Of a stretch of 64,000 nt of DNA, positions 20,730-28,965 are shown one piece after another (within the stretch, counting starts at the first letter, position 1; each line of letters starts with the position of its first letter). The translations under genes were made by a program, and so were the position numbers. The notes below the pieces were generated by a model. That model saw only the letters and a program-made list of their open reading frames with translations, had not been told where the DNA came from and ran no database searches. The stretch comes from DYJB01 sp963777165 (lineage in GTDB: Bacteria > Chloroflexota > Anaerolineae > Anaerolineales > E44-bin32): NCBI GenBank assembly GCA_963777165.1, contig CAVZPO010000007.1:62001-126000 (forward strand). Reading direction: 5' to 3'.

Positions 20730-22259
20730 GTGAATACAGCATGGACCATCCTGGGGATTGTGATCGCGCTGGCAGCCGGCGCGCTCATTGGCTACTTCGT
20801 ACGACAGCTGCAGGTGGAGCGGGAGAACAAGGGCCGGCAGGCGGAAGCCGACCGGGTCATCGGCGGCGCTCAGGGCAAGGCGCGGGAGATCGAGCTCCGC
20901 GCCCGGGATGAAGCGATCAAGACGCGGGACGAGGCTGAGGCCGAGGCGTCGCGCCGACGGGCCGAGATCTCGCGTGAAGAAGAACGCCAGAACCGCCGCC
21001 GATCCGAGCTCGACCGGCGCATGGATCAGGTCGAGAAGCGCGATCAGACGCTCAACAAGCGGCAGAGCGCGCTCGACAAGCGCACCAGCGAACTGGACGA
21101 ACTCCACGCCGAGCAGGTCAAGGAACTCCAGCGCGTCTCCGGCATGAGCCTGGAGGAGGCCAAGGCGCACCTGCTGTCCGAAGTCGAGCGTGAGGCGCGG
21201 GCCGACATGGTGCGCGTCATCCGGCAGATCGAAGAGGAAGCGCAGGTCGAGGGGGATCGCCGTGCCCGCGAGTTGATCGCCGATGCCATCCAGCGCGTGG
21301 CGTCGGATCACGTGGCGGAGGTGACCGTCTCCGTCGTCCCGCTGACCTCCGACGAACTCAAGGGCCGCATCATCGGGCGCAACGGCCGGAACATCCGTGC
21401 CTTTGAACAGGCAGCCGGCGTGGATGTGGTCGTCGACGACACGCCTGAGGCGGTGACGATCTCGTCCTTCGACTCGGTCCGCCGCGAGGTGGCCCGGCGG
21501 GCGATGGAGAAGCTGGTGCTGGACGGCCGCATTCACCCGGCGAACATCGAGAAGATCGTCGAGCAGACGCGCTCGGAGGTCGACCGGACCATCCTGGAGG
21601 AGGCCGAGAAGGCCGCCTTCGATGCCGGCGTCCCCGGCCTGCACCCTGAGATCTTGAAGAAGCTCGGCCGGTTGAGGTTTCGTACGTCCTACGGCCAGAA
21701 CCAACTGGCGCACGCTGTGGAGTCTGCCCAGCTCGCGGCGGTGATCGGCGCCGAACTTGGCGCCAATACCGAGATCTGTAAGGCCGGAGGGCTGCTCCAC
21801 GACCTGGGGAAGGCAATGGACCACGAGGTGGAGGGGACGCACGCCGCCATCGGGGCCGAGTTCGCCCGCCGCTACGGCGTGAATGCCGCGGTGGTCAACA
21901 TCATCGCCTCCCACCATCACGAGATCGACCAGACCTCGGTCGAAGCCGTGATCGTCGAGGCGGCCGACGCGATCAGCGGGGCACGGCCCGGGGCGCGGCG
22001 TGAGAGCTTGGAGATGTACATCAAGCGGGTCAAGGCGTTGGAGGAGATCGCCAACTCCTTCAAGGGTGTCTCCCAGAGCTATGCGCTTCAGGCGGGACGC
22101 GAGATTCGGGTCATCGTCCAGCCGGAGGATATCGACGACCTGGAAGCAACGCGGCTGGCGCGCCAGGTGGCCAAGAAGATCGAAGAAGGCATGCAGTATC
22201 CGGGACAGATCAAGGTCACAGTCATCCGGGAGACGCGCGCCGTCGACTACGCCAAGTAA
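20730..22259 (+). CDS. rny: Ribonuclease Y
   Basis: A membrane-anchored endoribonuclease that starts mRNA decay. The 509-residue protein has the family's domain order. An N-terminal transmembrane helix (residues 5-25) comes first, then a long charged coiled coil (about 30-200). A KH domain with GRIIGRNGRNIRAFE (about 210-225) follows, and last an HD domain with KAGGLLHDLGKAMDHEVEGTH and the second metal site IIASHHHEI. It starts at GTG 20730, ten bases after recX, with a GAGGGG ribosome-binding site. A strong hairpin follows the stop. Confidence 0.97.
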   Translation: MNTAWTILGIVIALAAGALIGYFVRQLQVERENKGRQAEADRVIGGAQGKAREIELRARDEAIKTRDEAEAEASRRRAEISREEERQNRRRSELDRRMDQVEKRDQTLNKRQSALDKRTSELDELHAEQVKELQRVSGMSLEEAKAHLLSEVEREARADMVRVIRQIEEEAQVEGDRRARELIADAIQRVASDHVAEVTVSVVPLTSDELKGRIIGRNGRNIRAFEQAAGVDVVVDDTPEAVTISSFDSVRREVARRAMEKLVLDGRIHPANIEKIVEQTRSEVDRTILEEAEKAAFDAGVPGLHPEILKKLGRLRFRTSYGQNQLAHAVESAQLAAVIGAELGANTEICKAGGLLHDLGKAMDHEVEGTHAAIGAEFARRYGVNAAVVNIIASHHHEIDQTSVEAVIVEAADAISGARPGARRESLEMYIKRVKALEEIANSFKGVSQSYALQAGREIRVIVQPEDIDDLEATRLARQVAKKIEEGMQYPGQIKVTVIRETRAVDYAK

Positions 22260-22291
22260 GCCGTACGGGCTTGGTGAATTGGACAATCGAA

Positions 22292-22321
22292 CGGCGGCCC
22301 CGGAAGGGGCCGCCGCTTGCT
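22292..22321 (+). terminator. rny: Terminator after RNase Y
   Basis: A 10-bp perfect stem, CGGCGGCCCC (22292-22301) and GGGGCCGCCG (22306-22315), with a GGAA tetraloop, is followed by CTTGCTTGG. It is the strongest hairpin in the 264-bp gap before the convergent gene at 22524. Confidence 0.7.
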
Positions 22322-22523
22322 TGGCAGTGGCCCGGAAGGGTGAGGGGGCGAAGTGTGCCCTGAGTGGTCATGACCGCTGGCGCCATCATCGGGGAAAGTT
22401 CGCAAAGCATGCGAAGGGCGGGGGATCGAATGGTTCAGGAGAGGCGCGGGCGCAATCGAAGCCCGTCCGAAGACATCGCGGCTCGGCCTCACACGGCCAC
22501 CCGCGCCTGGGCTACCCCCGAGC

Positions 22524-23114
22524 CTAAAGGCCCGATGAACGCGGCCGAAGGTAGAGGGGCTTGTTGAAAGGTGCGGGCGGGTAGATTGCGGCGAGCTTGA
22601 GGTCGAGCACGAAGGGACCTTCCTGCATGCGCGGGGCGAGCTGTGAATCGATTGCGGCAAGCTCCTGGTAGGCGAACCGCACGCCGGGGTGATCGGCGCC
22701 CAGCCAGTCCATCAACCTCAAGGCGCACAATCGGGGTCGAACGTTAGCCGCGTAGTCAGAGAGATCGCCGCTCTCCACGCTCTCCGTGACATAGGTCCGC
22801 CACTGCCCGATGCGCGAGTCTGCTTCCCGCATGGCCAGGTCTTCCAGTCGGGCCGATGCTCCCGCTCGGATCGCCTGCCATTCACCCAACAGCTGCTCGA
22901 GGACGTTCCGCTCGTTCGCCTTGAGGCCGGGTTCGAGCGCGCGGATTTCGTCAAGTGCCAGGATGATGTTGCCCAGTGTCATTTGCAGAAATGCGGGGGT
23001 GCCGGCCGGGGGCAGGGCGGAGAGCGTCCAGAAGATCTTCGCGGCGCGCTCGTACTCCGGCATCTCGGCCAGACACGCGACGACGAAGGCGCGATTCGAT
23101 TCGAAGGAACGCAC
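22524..23114 (-). CDS. Unknown protein encoded with a response regulator
   Basis: A 196-residue, mostly helical soluble protein, not recognised. It begins at a GTG only 4 bp after the stop of the upstream response regulator, so the two are cotranscribed. Helices such as ERAAKIFWTLSALPPAG and ALEPGLKANERNVLEQLLGE dominate. A Pro-rich tail (AIYPPAPFNKPLYLRPR) ends it. No DNA-binding or catalytic motif is evident. It may be the effector or output partner of the single-domain regulator. Confidence 0.6.
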   Translation of the reverse strand: MRSFESNRAFVVACLAEMPEYERAAKIFWTLSALPPAGTPAFLQMTLGNIILALDEIRALEPGLKANERNVLEQLLGEWQAIRAGASARLEDLAMREADSRIGQWRTYVTESVESGDLSDYAANVRPRLCALRLMDWLGADHPGVRFAYQELAAIDSQLAPRMQEGPFVLDLKLAAIYPPAPFNKPLYLRPRSSGL

Positions 23115-23118
23115 AGGC

Positions 23119-23499
23119 TTAGAGCGAGGAATGGAGAGTGCGGCGCAGTACGTCGAGCAACTGGCCGCGCGTGATCGGCTTGACCAGGTAGGCCGCGGCG
23201 CCGAGCCCCTCGCCTGCCTCCCGGTCCTCCGGGCGGTTCTTGGCAGTCAGGAAGACCACCGGCGGGACGGTGGTGAGCGTCGCCTGAAGGCGGCGATAGA
23301 CCTCCAGACCGGACAGATCGGGCATCATCACATCCAGCAGGATCAGGTCAAAGGCCTGTTGCTGAGCTTGGAGCAACGCCTCGCCTCCCGACGCGGCGCC
23401 GCTCACCCGGTACCCTGCGGTCTCGAGGGTGAGCTGGACCAAACCAAGGGTATCGGGTTCATCATCGACCACGAGGATACAGGGCGGGGTCGCCGTCAT
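23119..23499 (-). CDS. Single-domain response regulator (receiver only)
   Basis: A 126-residue CheY-like receiver with no output domain. The acidic pocket is Asp12-Asp13 (ILVVDDEPD) and the phospho-acceptor is Asp56 (LILLDVMMP). The conserved Thr is in FLTAKN, and the Lys-Pro of the last loop is in AYLVKPI. The ATG at 23499 follows a GAGAGGAA site. A promoter with TTGCCC-17-TACAAT lies just upstream. The unknown protein gene downstream is probably in the same operon. No kinase is adjacent. Confidence 0.9.
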   Translation of the reverse strand: MTATPPCILVVDDEPDTLGLVQLTLETAGYRVSGAASGGEALLQAQQQAFDLILLDVMMPDLSGLEVYRRLQATLTTVPPVVFLTAKNRPEDREAGEGLGAAAYLVKPITRGQLLDVLRRTLHSSL

Positions 23500-23521
23500 C
23501 GGGTTCCTCTCGCAGGGCGGT

Positions 23522-23550
23522 ATTGTAGACCGCTCTGTCCGCCCGGGCAA
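23522..23550 (-). promoter_or_regulatory. Promoter of the response-regulator operon
   Basis: On the minus strand, TTGCCC (23550-23545), a 17-bp spacer, then TACAAT (23527-23522) give a start near 23515 and a leader of about 15 nt. The same -35 and spacing recur at 62701 before a histidine kinase gene. Confidence 0.65.
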
Positions 23551-23575
23551 CCGAGGGCGGCAGCAGCGCCATCGC

Positions 23576-24778
23576 CTAGAGGAGCATCCCTGCCGGGTGT
23601 TCGAGGCGCGACCGGAACGCCTGAAGCCAGCGAGCGGCTTCGGCGCCGTCCGTGATGCGGTGATCGGCCGATAACGTGACCTTGAGGCGCAGGCCGGCCA
23701 TGAGCTGGCCGCCCTGTACGACCGGTGTCTCCCGCACGCTGCCCACGGCCAGGATGGCGGCCTCTGGCGGGTTGATGATCGCCACAAAATGGTCGATGTC
23801 GAACATGCCCAGATTCGAGACGGTGAAGGTCGAGCCCTCGACGTCCTCGGGCCGCACTCGACCCAGCCTGGCGCGCGCGGCCATCGCTCGAACTTCCTCG
23901 CCGATCTGACGCAGGGACTTGAGGTCGGCCTGGCGGACGACGACGGTGAGCAGCCCCTCGTCCACAGCCACGGCGACCCCGATGTTCACCTCGGCGTGGC
24001 GCACGAGCGAGTTGCCGAGCAGGGAGGCGTTGAGCCCGGGGACGTCGCGCAGCGCCAGCGCCGCCGCCTTGATGACGAAGTCGTTGACCGAGAACCGGGC
24101 GGTCTCGGGCTGGACGGCATTGAGCTGGGACCGCAGGTCGACCAGGGTCCTGACGTCCAGATCGACGGTGAGGTAGAAGTGAGGCACCTGCTGCTTGGAC
24201 GACTGCATGCGCCGCCCGATCGCCGCGCGCAGGCGAGTGAGCGGAATTGACTCGCCGCTGCCGGCGGGTATCCCGGCAGGCGCCGGCCCCGCGGCGATCA
24301 CATCCTTCTTGACGATCCGGCCCTCCGGCCCGCTGCCATGCAGGCGAGTAAGATCGATCCCCTGCTCTTCGGCGATGCGGCGTGCAATGGGCGAAGCCCG
24401 CACGCCTCCCGGCACGCCTTCGGCGGCTGCGGAGGGTTGGGACGCGAGGGTGAGTGCACGGACGGCCTCGGGAGCAGCACGTGTCGGCGCGACGGAGGGC
24501 GCCGGAGGAACGGACGGGCTGAGGTCGTCAATGGACTCGTCCGGGCTGCCGAGCACGGCAATGGGCGCCCCCACCGGGACGGTCGATCGTTCCCCGACCA
24601 GCAGCCGGCGAACGGTGCCGGACACCGACGCCTCCACTTCGACCGTCGCTTTGTCGGTCTCGATTTCGGCGAGCACTTCTCCCTTGGCGACCGTCTCGCC
24701 CTCGTGCTTCAGCCAGCGCACCAGCGTACCCTCGGCCATGTCGAAGCCGAGCTTGGGCATGGCGATGATCTCAGCCAT
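23576..24778 (-). CDS. pdhC: 2-oxoacid dehydrogenase E2 component (dihydrolipoyl acyltransferase)
   Basis: The E2 core carries the lipoyl arm and transfers the acyl group to CoA. The 400-residue protein has one N-terminal lipoyl domain with the lipoylated Lys in EIETDKATVEVEA. An Ala/Pro-rich hinge follows, then the E3/E1-binding domain (SPIARRIAEEQGIDLTRLHG). The catalytic domain ends in LSADHRITDGAEAARWLQAF, which contains the His-Asp of the active site. TGATG overlap with the E1 beta gene couples them. No E3 gene is in this window. Pyruvate, acetoin or branched-chain 2-oxoacids are possible substrates. Confidence 0.92.
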   Translation of the reverse strand: MAEIIAMPKLGFDMAEGTLVRWLKHEGETVAKGEVLAEIETDKATVEVEASVSGTVRRLLVGERSTVPVGAPIAVLGSPDESIDDLSPSVPPAPSVAPTRAAPEAVRALTLASQPSAAAEGVPGGVRASPIARRIAEEQGIDLTRLHGSGPEGRIVKKDVIAAGPAPAGIPAGSGESIPLTRLRAAIGRRMQSSKQQVPHFYLTVDLDVRTLVDLRSQLNAVQPETARFSVNDFVIKAAALALRDVPGLNASLLGNSLVRHAEVNIGVAVAVDEGLLTVVVRQADLKSLRQIGEEVRAMAARARLGRVRPEDVEGSTFTVSNLGMFDIDHFVAIINPPEAAILAVGSVRETPVVQGGQLMAGLRLKVTLSADHRITDGAEAARWLQAFRSRLEHPAGMLL

Positions 24779-25749
24779 CAGACCACCTCCCTCACCGCCC
24801 GGATGACATCCTCCACCTGGGGAAGCGCCATCTGCTCCAGCTCGCGATTATAGGGCAGGGGGACTTCCTTCTGAGCCACGCGTTGGACCGGGGCATCCAC
24901 GTAGTCGAGCGCGGTTTCGTAGATCCGGGCGGCGACTTCGGCCCCGATGCCGTACGAACGCCAGCCTTCCTCGGCGATCACGGCGCGATTGGTCTTCTTG
25001 AACGACTCGATCACCGGCTCCATGTCTAACGGACGAAGGGACCGCAGGTCGATCACCTCGGCCTCGATCCCGTCCTGGGCCAGGAGTTCCGCGGCTTGGA
25101 GCGACGCCTGGAGCATCTTGGAGTAGGTCACGATGGTGACGTCGCGCCCCGGGCGCTGTACCTTTGAAATGCCGATCGGCTCGAGGTGCTCCCCGTCGGG
25201 GACCTCCCCCCGCACCTGGTACAACGTGGCGTGCTCGATGAACAGCACCGGATCTTCGCCGCGGATCGCCGATTTGAGCAGCCCCTTGGCATCGGCGGGC
25301 GTGCCGGGGGCGACGACCTTCAGCCCGGGGAAATGGGCGAAGATCACATCGGGCGTCTGGGAGTGAGTTGCTCCGAGCTGCCGGCCGCCGCCGCTGACGG
25401 CGCGGATGACGATCGGGACATGGAATTGACTTCCGAACATGCTGCGCAGCTTGGCCGAATGATTGACGATCTGATCCATCGCCAGGAAGGCGAAGTTGAT
25501 CGTCATCAACTCGGCGACCGGCTTGAGGCCGGCCATCGCCGCGCCGTTGGCGGCGCCGACAATCACCCCCTCGGCGATCGGTGTGTCGCGGACCCGCTCG
25601 GGCCCGAACCGATCATAGAAGCCTTTGGTCACGGCATAGGTGCCGCCCCACACGCCGACTTCTTCGCCCAGGATGAAGACGCGTTCATCGCGCTCCATCT
25701 CTTCCCACAGTGCCTGGCTGATTGCCTCGCGCATCGTGATGACAGCCAT
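24778..25749 (-). CDS. pdhB: 2-oxoacid dehydrogenase E1 component, beta subunit
   Basis: A 323-residue transketolase-like beta chain. Its N-terminus is MREAISQALWEEMERDERV, followed by VFILGEEVGVWGGTYAVTKG. The central part is GLKPVAELMTINFAFLAMDQ, and the C-terminal transketolase domain carries VTIVTYSKMLQASLQAAELL and DLRSLRPLDMEPV. It forms the alpha2-beta2 E1 heterotetramer with the product of the gene 3 bp upstream. Length and spacing are standard for pdhAB/acoAB pairs. Confidence 0.93.
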   Translation of the reverse strand: MAVITMREAISQALWEEMERDERVFILGEEVGVWGGTYAVTKGFYDRFGPERVRDTPIAEGVIVGAANGAAMAGLKPVAELMTINFAFLAMDQIVNHSAKLRSMFGSQFHVPIVIRAVSGGGRQLGATHSQTPDVIFAHFPGLKVVAPGTPADAKGLLKSAIRGEDPVLFIEHATLYQVRGEVPDGEHLEPIGISKVQRPGRDVTIVTYSKMLQASLQAAELLAQDGIEAEVIDLRSLRPLDMEPVIESFKKTNRAVIAEEGWRSYGIGAEVAARIYETALDYVDAPVQRVAQKEVPLPYNRELEQMALPQVEDVIRAVREVV

Positions 25750-25752
25750 CGC

Positions 25753-26715
25753 TCACCTCACCGGCGTGACGAATTCGCCGCCGAACAACAACTCGGGCGC
25801 CGGGTTCGGGCTCTCTTCGGCGAACCTCACCGCATCCTGGACCTCGGCCTCCACCTGCTGCTCTTCCGCATTCAGTGCGGCGTCATCGAACATGCCGTGC
25901 TCCAGGAGATGCTTGCGGAAGATGCCGATCGGGTCGCCTTCCTGCCAGCGGCGGACCTCTTCGCTCTGCCGGTAACGCTCGGGGTCACCCATCGAGTGAC
26001 CGCGGAACCGGTAGGTGATCGCTTCCAGCAAGAAGGGGCCGTCGCGGCGCACGCGGTCCAGCGCTTGCTCTGCCGCCTGCCGGACGGCAAGGACATCCAT
26101 CCCGTCGACGCGGGCGTTTGGCATCCCGTAGCCCTCAGCCTTCTGACGGATTTGGCTGACGGCGGAGGCGCGGTCGACCGCCGTGCCCATGCCGTATTGA
26201 TTGTTCTCGCACACCCATAAGACGGGGAGGCTCCAGACCTTCGACAGGTTGAGCGCCTCATGGAAGTAGCCGATGTTCGTGGCGCCGTCTCCAAACAGGC
26301 AGATGGTTACCGCGTCGGACCCGCGATACTTGTCGGCCAGCGCCATGCCAGACGCCAGCGGCAGATGGGCGCCGACGATGGCGTGCCCGCCCCAGAAGTT
26401 GCGGCTGACATCCGCCAGGTGCATCGAGCCACCCATGCCTTTCGAGCACCCGGTGGCCTTCCCCAGCAGCTCCGCCATGACACTCCGGGCGGACAGCCCA
26501 CACGAAAGGGCGATGCCGTGGTCGCGGTAGGCCGTGATCACCCGATCCTGAGGCTGCCGCGCCGACACCAGCCCGCTGCCGACGGCCTCTTGTCCGATGT
26601 AGAGGTGCAGGAAGCCGCCGATCTTCCCCTGCTGGTACAGCTCGGCGGCCCGTTCCTCGACGCGGCGGACGAGTACCATCTCATGGTACAGGCGTAGAAG
26701 CTCGCTGGATTGCAT
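25753..26715 (-). CDS. pdhA: 2-oxoacid dehydrogenase E1 component, alpha subunit
   Basis: A 320-residue thiamine-diphosphate-binding alpha chain. It contains KIGGFLHLYIGQEAVGSGL, the regulatory-loop-like GMGGSMHLADVSRNF, and the ThDP/Mg motif GDGATNIGYFHEALNLSKVW ending in ENNQYGMGT. Those patterns fit pyruvate or acetoin dehydrogenase E1 alpha. The start at 26715 is chosen because a GAGGAG site precedes it by a few bases; the reading frame is open for 24 more codons without family similarity. It is the first gene of the pdhABC operon. Confidence 0.93.
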   Translation of the reverse strand: MQSSELLRLYHEMVLVRRVEERAAELYQQGKIGGFLHLYIGQEAVGSGLVSARQPQDRVITAYRDHGIALSCGLSARSVMAELLGKATGCSKGMGGSMHLADVSRNFWGGHAIVGAHLPLASGMALADKYRGSDAVTICLFGDGATNIGYFHEALNLSKVWSLPVLWVCENNQYGMGTAVDRASAVSQIRQKAEGYGMPNARVDGMDVLAVRQAAEQALDRVRRDGPFLLEAITYRFRGHSMGDPERYRQSEEVRRWQEGDPIGIFRKHLLEHGMFDDAALNAEEQQVEAEVQDAVRFAEESPNPAPELLFGGEFVTPVR

Positions 26716-26768
26716 ACGGACTCCTCGGGAACCGACGCCGCCGCTATGCGACGGCAGGCAAGGCTGCG

Positions 26769-26799
26769 CCCCGATCGGTCGGGGCACAAGGAATTATAT
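26769..26799 (-). promoter_or_regulatory. pdhABC promoter -10 and 5'-terminal mRNA hairpin
   Basis: TATAAT lies at 26799-26794 on the minus strand, predicting a start near 26787. The predicted transcript begins almost directly with GCCCCGA-CCGA-TCGGGGC (26786-26769), a perfect 7-bp hairpin. Such 5' hairpins often slow mRNA decay. A good -35 box was not found. Confidence 0.5.
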
Positions 26800-26907
26800 C
26801 AGAACGGTCCGAAATGACCGGCCGGGGGGTCAATGGGCTGTGTGGGGGCCAGTCTGGTGAGATCGCGTCACTTCGTCTGCGCGAGGAGCCCTGGCCAATC
26901 GGCAGTC

Positions 26908-28242
26908 TCACCAGGACGTCTCCGGCAGCGGTATCCCGACGGCGCGCAGGTCGTACTCACTCATGGCGGGGTCGTCCCCGGCGGCGATCGGAACGTCGAT
27001 GGAAAACTCCGCACTCTCGCCCGGCGGCGGGGGAGTGAGATCCAGCCAGCGTGCGGTTTGGATCTCGCCGGCCGTCGAGCGCAGGCTGACAAGTAGCATG
27101 GCGCTCTTGAGCGGTGCGGGGCCCGGATTCGTCAGCGTGCCCTGCATGAAGACGCGGCTGCCGATCATCTCGAATTGATGGATCGAGGCGGGAAGAGGGA
27201 CCGCGGACGGGGCGCCCCGTGCGATCAGGCGTCCGGTGAGATACACCTCAAGCGTGACATCCTCGGCGGTGTCGAGCCCCGCTTCCAAGCCCGGGAACCG
27301 ATCGGCTCCGTAGCCCAGTGTCTCCCCTGGCTGCAGAGGGGCGGTCGACTGCAGAATCTCCAGGCTTGCGAGCCGGCCCCCGACGATGATTGCGATCGCC
27401 ACCTCTGGGAGTGCGGGATCAAGCCCGGGATTTCGGATGGTCCCGACGACGAAGCCGCGCCCCTGCGAGGTCACCCGCCACGTGGGTTCCAGGACGGACT
27501 CGAGGGGCGCGACGGAAGCATCATCGACCGCCGAGACGGCCGCGAAGACTTCGACTCGCGATTCCGGAAGCGCCCCGGGCGCTTCGGCCATCCATGGCAC
27601 CGTGCCGTCCTCCGGCAGCCCGGCCTTGGGCACGCTGGCGACTGTCATACCGGCCAGCGATCGATCGGGCCCGCGCCAGACCAACACCACGTCTCGGGCC
27701 TGCACGGAATGTGGCCCCAGGTTTGTGAGTCTCCCCAGGATCAGGGTCCCCCTGGACGACCGGGAAGAATGGATTGCCTCGATGCTGACGTGCACCGGGG
27801 CTTCGGAAGACAAGCGGAATGCCTGCAGCTGGGCGCGCGCACTGTTTGGCGTCCTGGCTTGCTCGAACCTTGCCAGGAACGGACTGGTTGCCCCGGGTTG
27901 GAGGATGGAGAGGGCAATCGGGACGGTCACGGAGGCGGTCGGTGTGCCGGCAAGATCGAGGACTTCGACGGTCGCGACCACAGCTTCGAGAGCATAGCGG
28001 GAGTCATTGCGCGCCAACCCCAGGACCAGCCAAACACCCGGCTCGTCGCCGGGCAAGACGGCCAGGTCGGTGAAGGCCACTTGCGGGTACGGCTCGGGAG
28101 GAGTTCCGGGCAGGCCTGTGGGGATCGGCGTCCGGTCCGGCAACGCCGTCTGAGCGCCGGGGCTGCCGGGCATCGGAAGGCAACCGGTCAGGAGCAGACA
28201 CGCCACCAGACAAGTGCAGGCGAGACTTCCTGAGGCGCGCAT
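26908..28242 (-). CDS. Lipoprotein with repeated Ig-like (FxLYD-like) domains
   Basis: A 444-residue exported lipoprotein with signal sequence ACTCLVACLLLTGC, where the Cys at the end is the lipobox. A short Pro/Thr linker follows. The rest looks like three or four beta-rich repeats built on the pattern of loss or gain of ligand-like phrases: RLTNLGPHSVQARDVVLVW, TIRNPGLDPALPEVAIAI and TLTNPGPAPLKSAMLLV. These resemble FxLYD/CARDB-type domains of Chloroflexota surface proteins. The start at 28242 gives the shortest good signal peptide; 28260 is an alternative. Function unknown. Confidence 0.75.
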   Translation of the reverse strand: MRASGSLACTCLVACLLLTGCLPMPGSPGAQTALPDRTPIPTGLPGTPPEPYPQVAFTDLAVLPGDEPGVWLVLGLARNDSRYALEAVVATVEVLDLAGTPTASVTVPIALSILQPGATSPFLARFEQARTPNSARAQLQAFRLSSEAPVHVSIEAIHSSRSSRGTLILGRLTNLGPHSVQARDVVLVWRGPDRSLAGMTVASVPKAGLPEDGTVPWMAEAPGALPESRVEVFAAVSAVDDASVAPLESVLEPTWRVTSQGRGFVVGTIRNPGLDPALPEVAIAIIVGGRLASLEILQSTAPLQPGETLGYGADRFPGLEAGLDTAEDVTLEVYLTGRLIARGAPSAVPLPASIHQFEMIGSRVFMQGTLTNPGPAPLKSAMLLVSLRSTAGEIQTARWLDLTPPPPGESAEFSIDVPIAAGDDPAMSEYDLRAVGIPLPETSW

Positions 28243-28329
28243 GCCAGAAGGATAACGCATTCCACCCGGCCGGCGTCGGAGGCCGCCCCGCAACCGCCGT
28301 CTGCCCGTCGCCGTGGCCGGGAATAGAAG

Positions 28330-28355
28330 AGCGGGCCGGGAGGCCCCGGCCCGCT
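28330..28355 (-). terminator. Terminator after the bacterioferritin gene
   Basis: An 11-bp perfect stem (AGCGGGCCGGG at 28330-28340 with CCCGGCCCGCT at 28345-28355) has a 4-nt loop. On the minus strand it is followed by CTTCTATTCCC, 23 bp after the bacterioferritin stop. Confidence 0.75.
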
Positions 28356-28378
28356 CGGCCGTTCGATCGGCGGTGGCG

Positions 28379-28855
28379 CTAGGCTGCGCCTTTTGTTTGA
28401 TTGGTCAGATAATTCTCGAGGCCCATCTGCCCGATCTGATCGAGCTGGGCTTCGGCCCAGTCTTCGTGCCTCTCCTCATCGCCGAGGACCTTCATCAGGA
28501 GATCGACGGTCCCCTGATCCTTGACCTCGTGGGCCAGCGTGATCGCCTCGTTGTACGCCTTGACCGCGTCGACCTCGGCCGCCTGGTCGTTGGTGACCAT
28601 TTCCTTGACTGCGGCGCCGATCTTCATCGGGTGCAGCTTGGAGACCACCGGGACGCCTTCAAGGAAGATGATGCGCGCAATCAGCCACTCGGCGTGGTGC
28701 ATCTCGTCGACGGCCTGATGCTCCTTGGCCTCGTGCAGCCGGTCGTAGCCCCAGTTGGCCAGCATCTCCGAGTGCACCATGTACTGGCTGATTGCGGTCA
28801 GTTCGTCGGCCAACAGGCCGTTGAGTGCTGCCAGGATCCGCTCGTTGCCTTTCAT
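28379..28855 (-). CDS. bfr: Bacterioferritin
   Basis: A 158-residue four-helix-bundle iron-storage protein. All ferroxidase-centre ligands of E. coli Bfr fall at the same positions: Glu18, Glu51, His54, Glu94, Glu127 and His130. Met52, the heme ligand at the dimer interface, is also present. The first residues are MKGNERILAALN. A GGAGGCAGAGG region precedes the ATG. It is monocistronic, flanked by its own terminator, and stores iron or detoxifies iron plus peroxide in the cytosol. Confidence 0.95.
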   Translation of the reverse strand: MKGNERILAALNGLLADELTAISQYMVHSEMLANWGYDRLHEAKEHQAVDEMHHAEWLIARIIFLEGVPVVSKLHPMKIGAAVKEMVTNDQAAEVDAVKAYNEAITLAHEVKDQGTVDLLMKVLGDEERHEDWAEAQLDQIGQMGLENYLTNQTKGAA

Positions 28856-28965
28856 CCTCTGCCTCCCTGATTGAGATCTCGTGAAGTGTAGCACGAAGGA
28901 GTTCTTGCGGCGGAGGGCGGGGTCCAGCGTGAGGTCTGCAATTCCCCCGGGGAGCGGGGAGGAGC

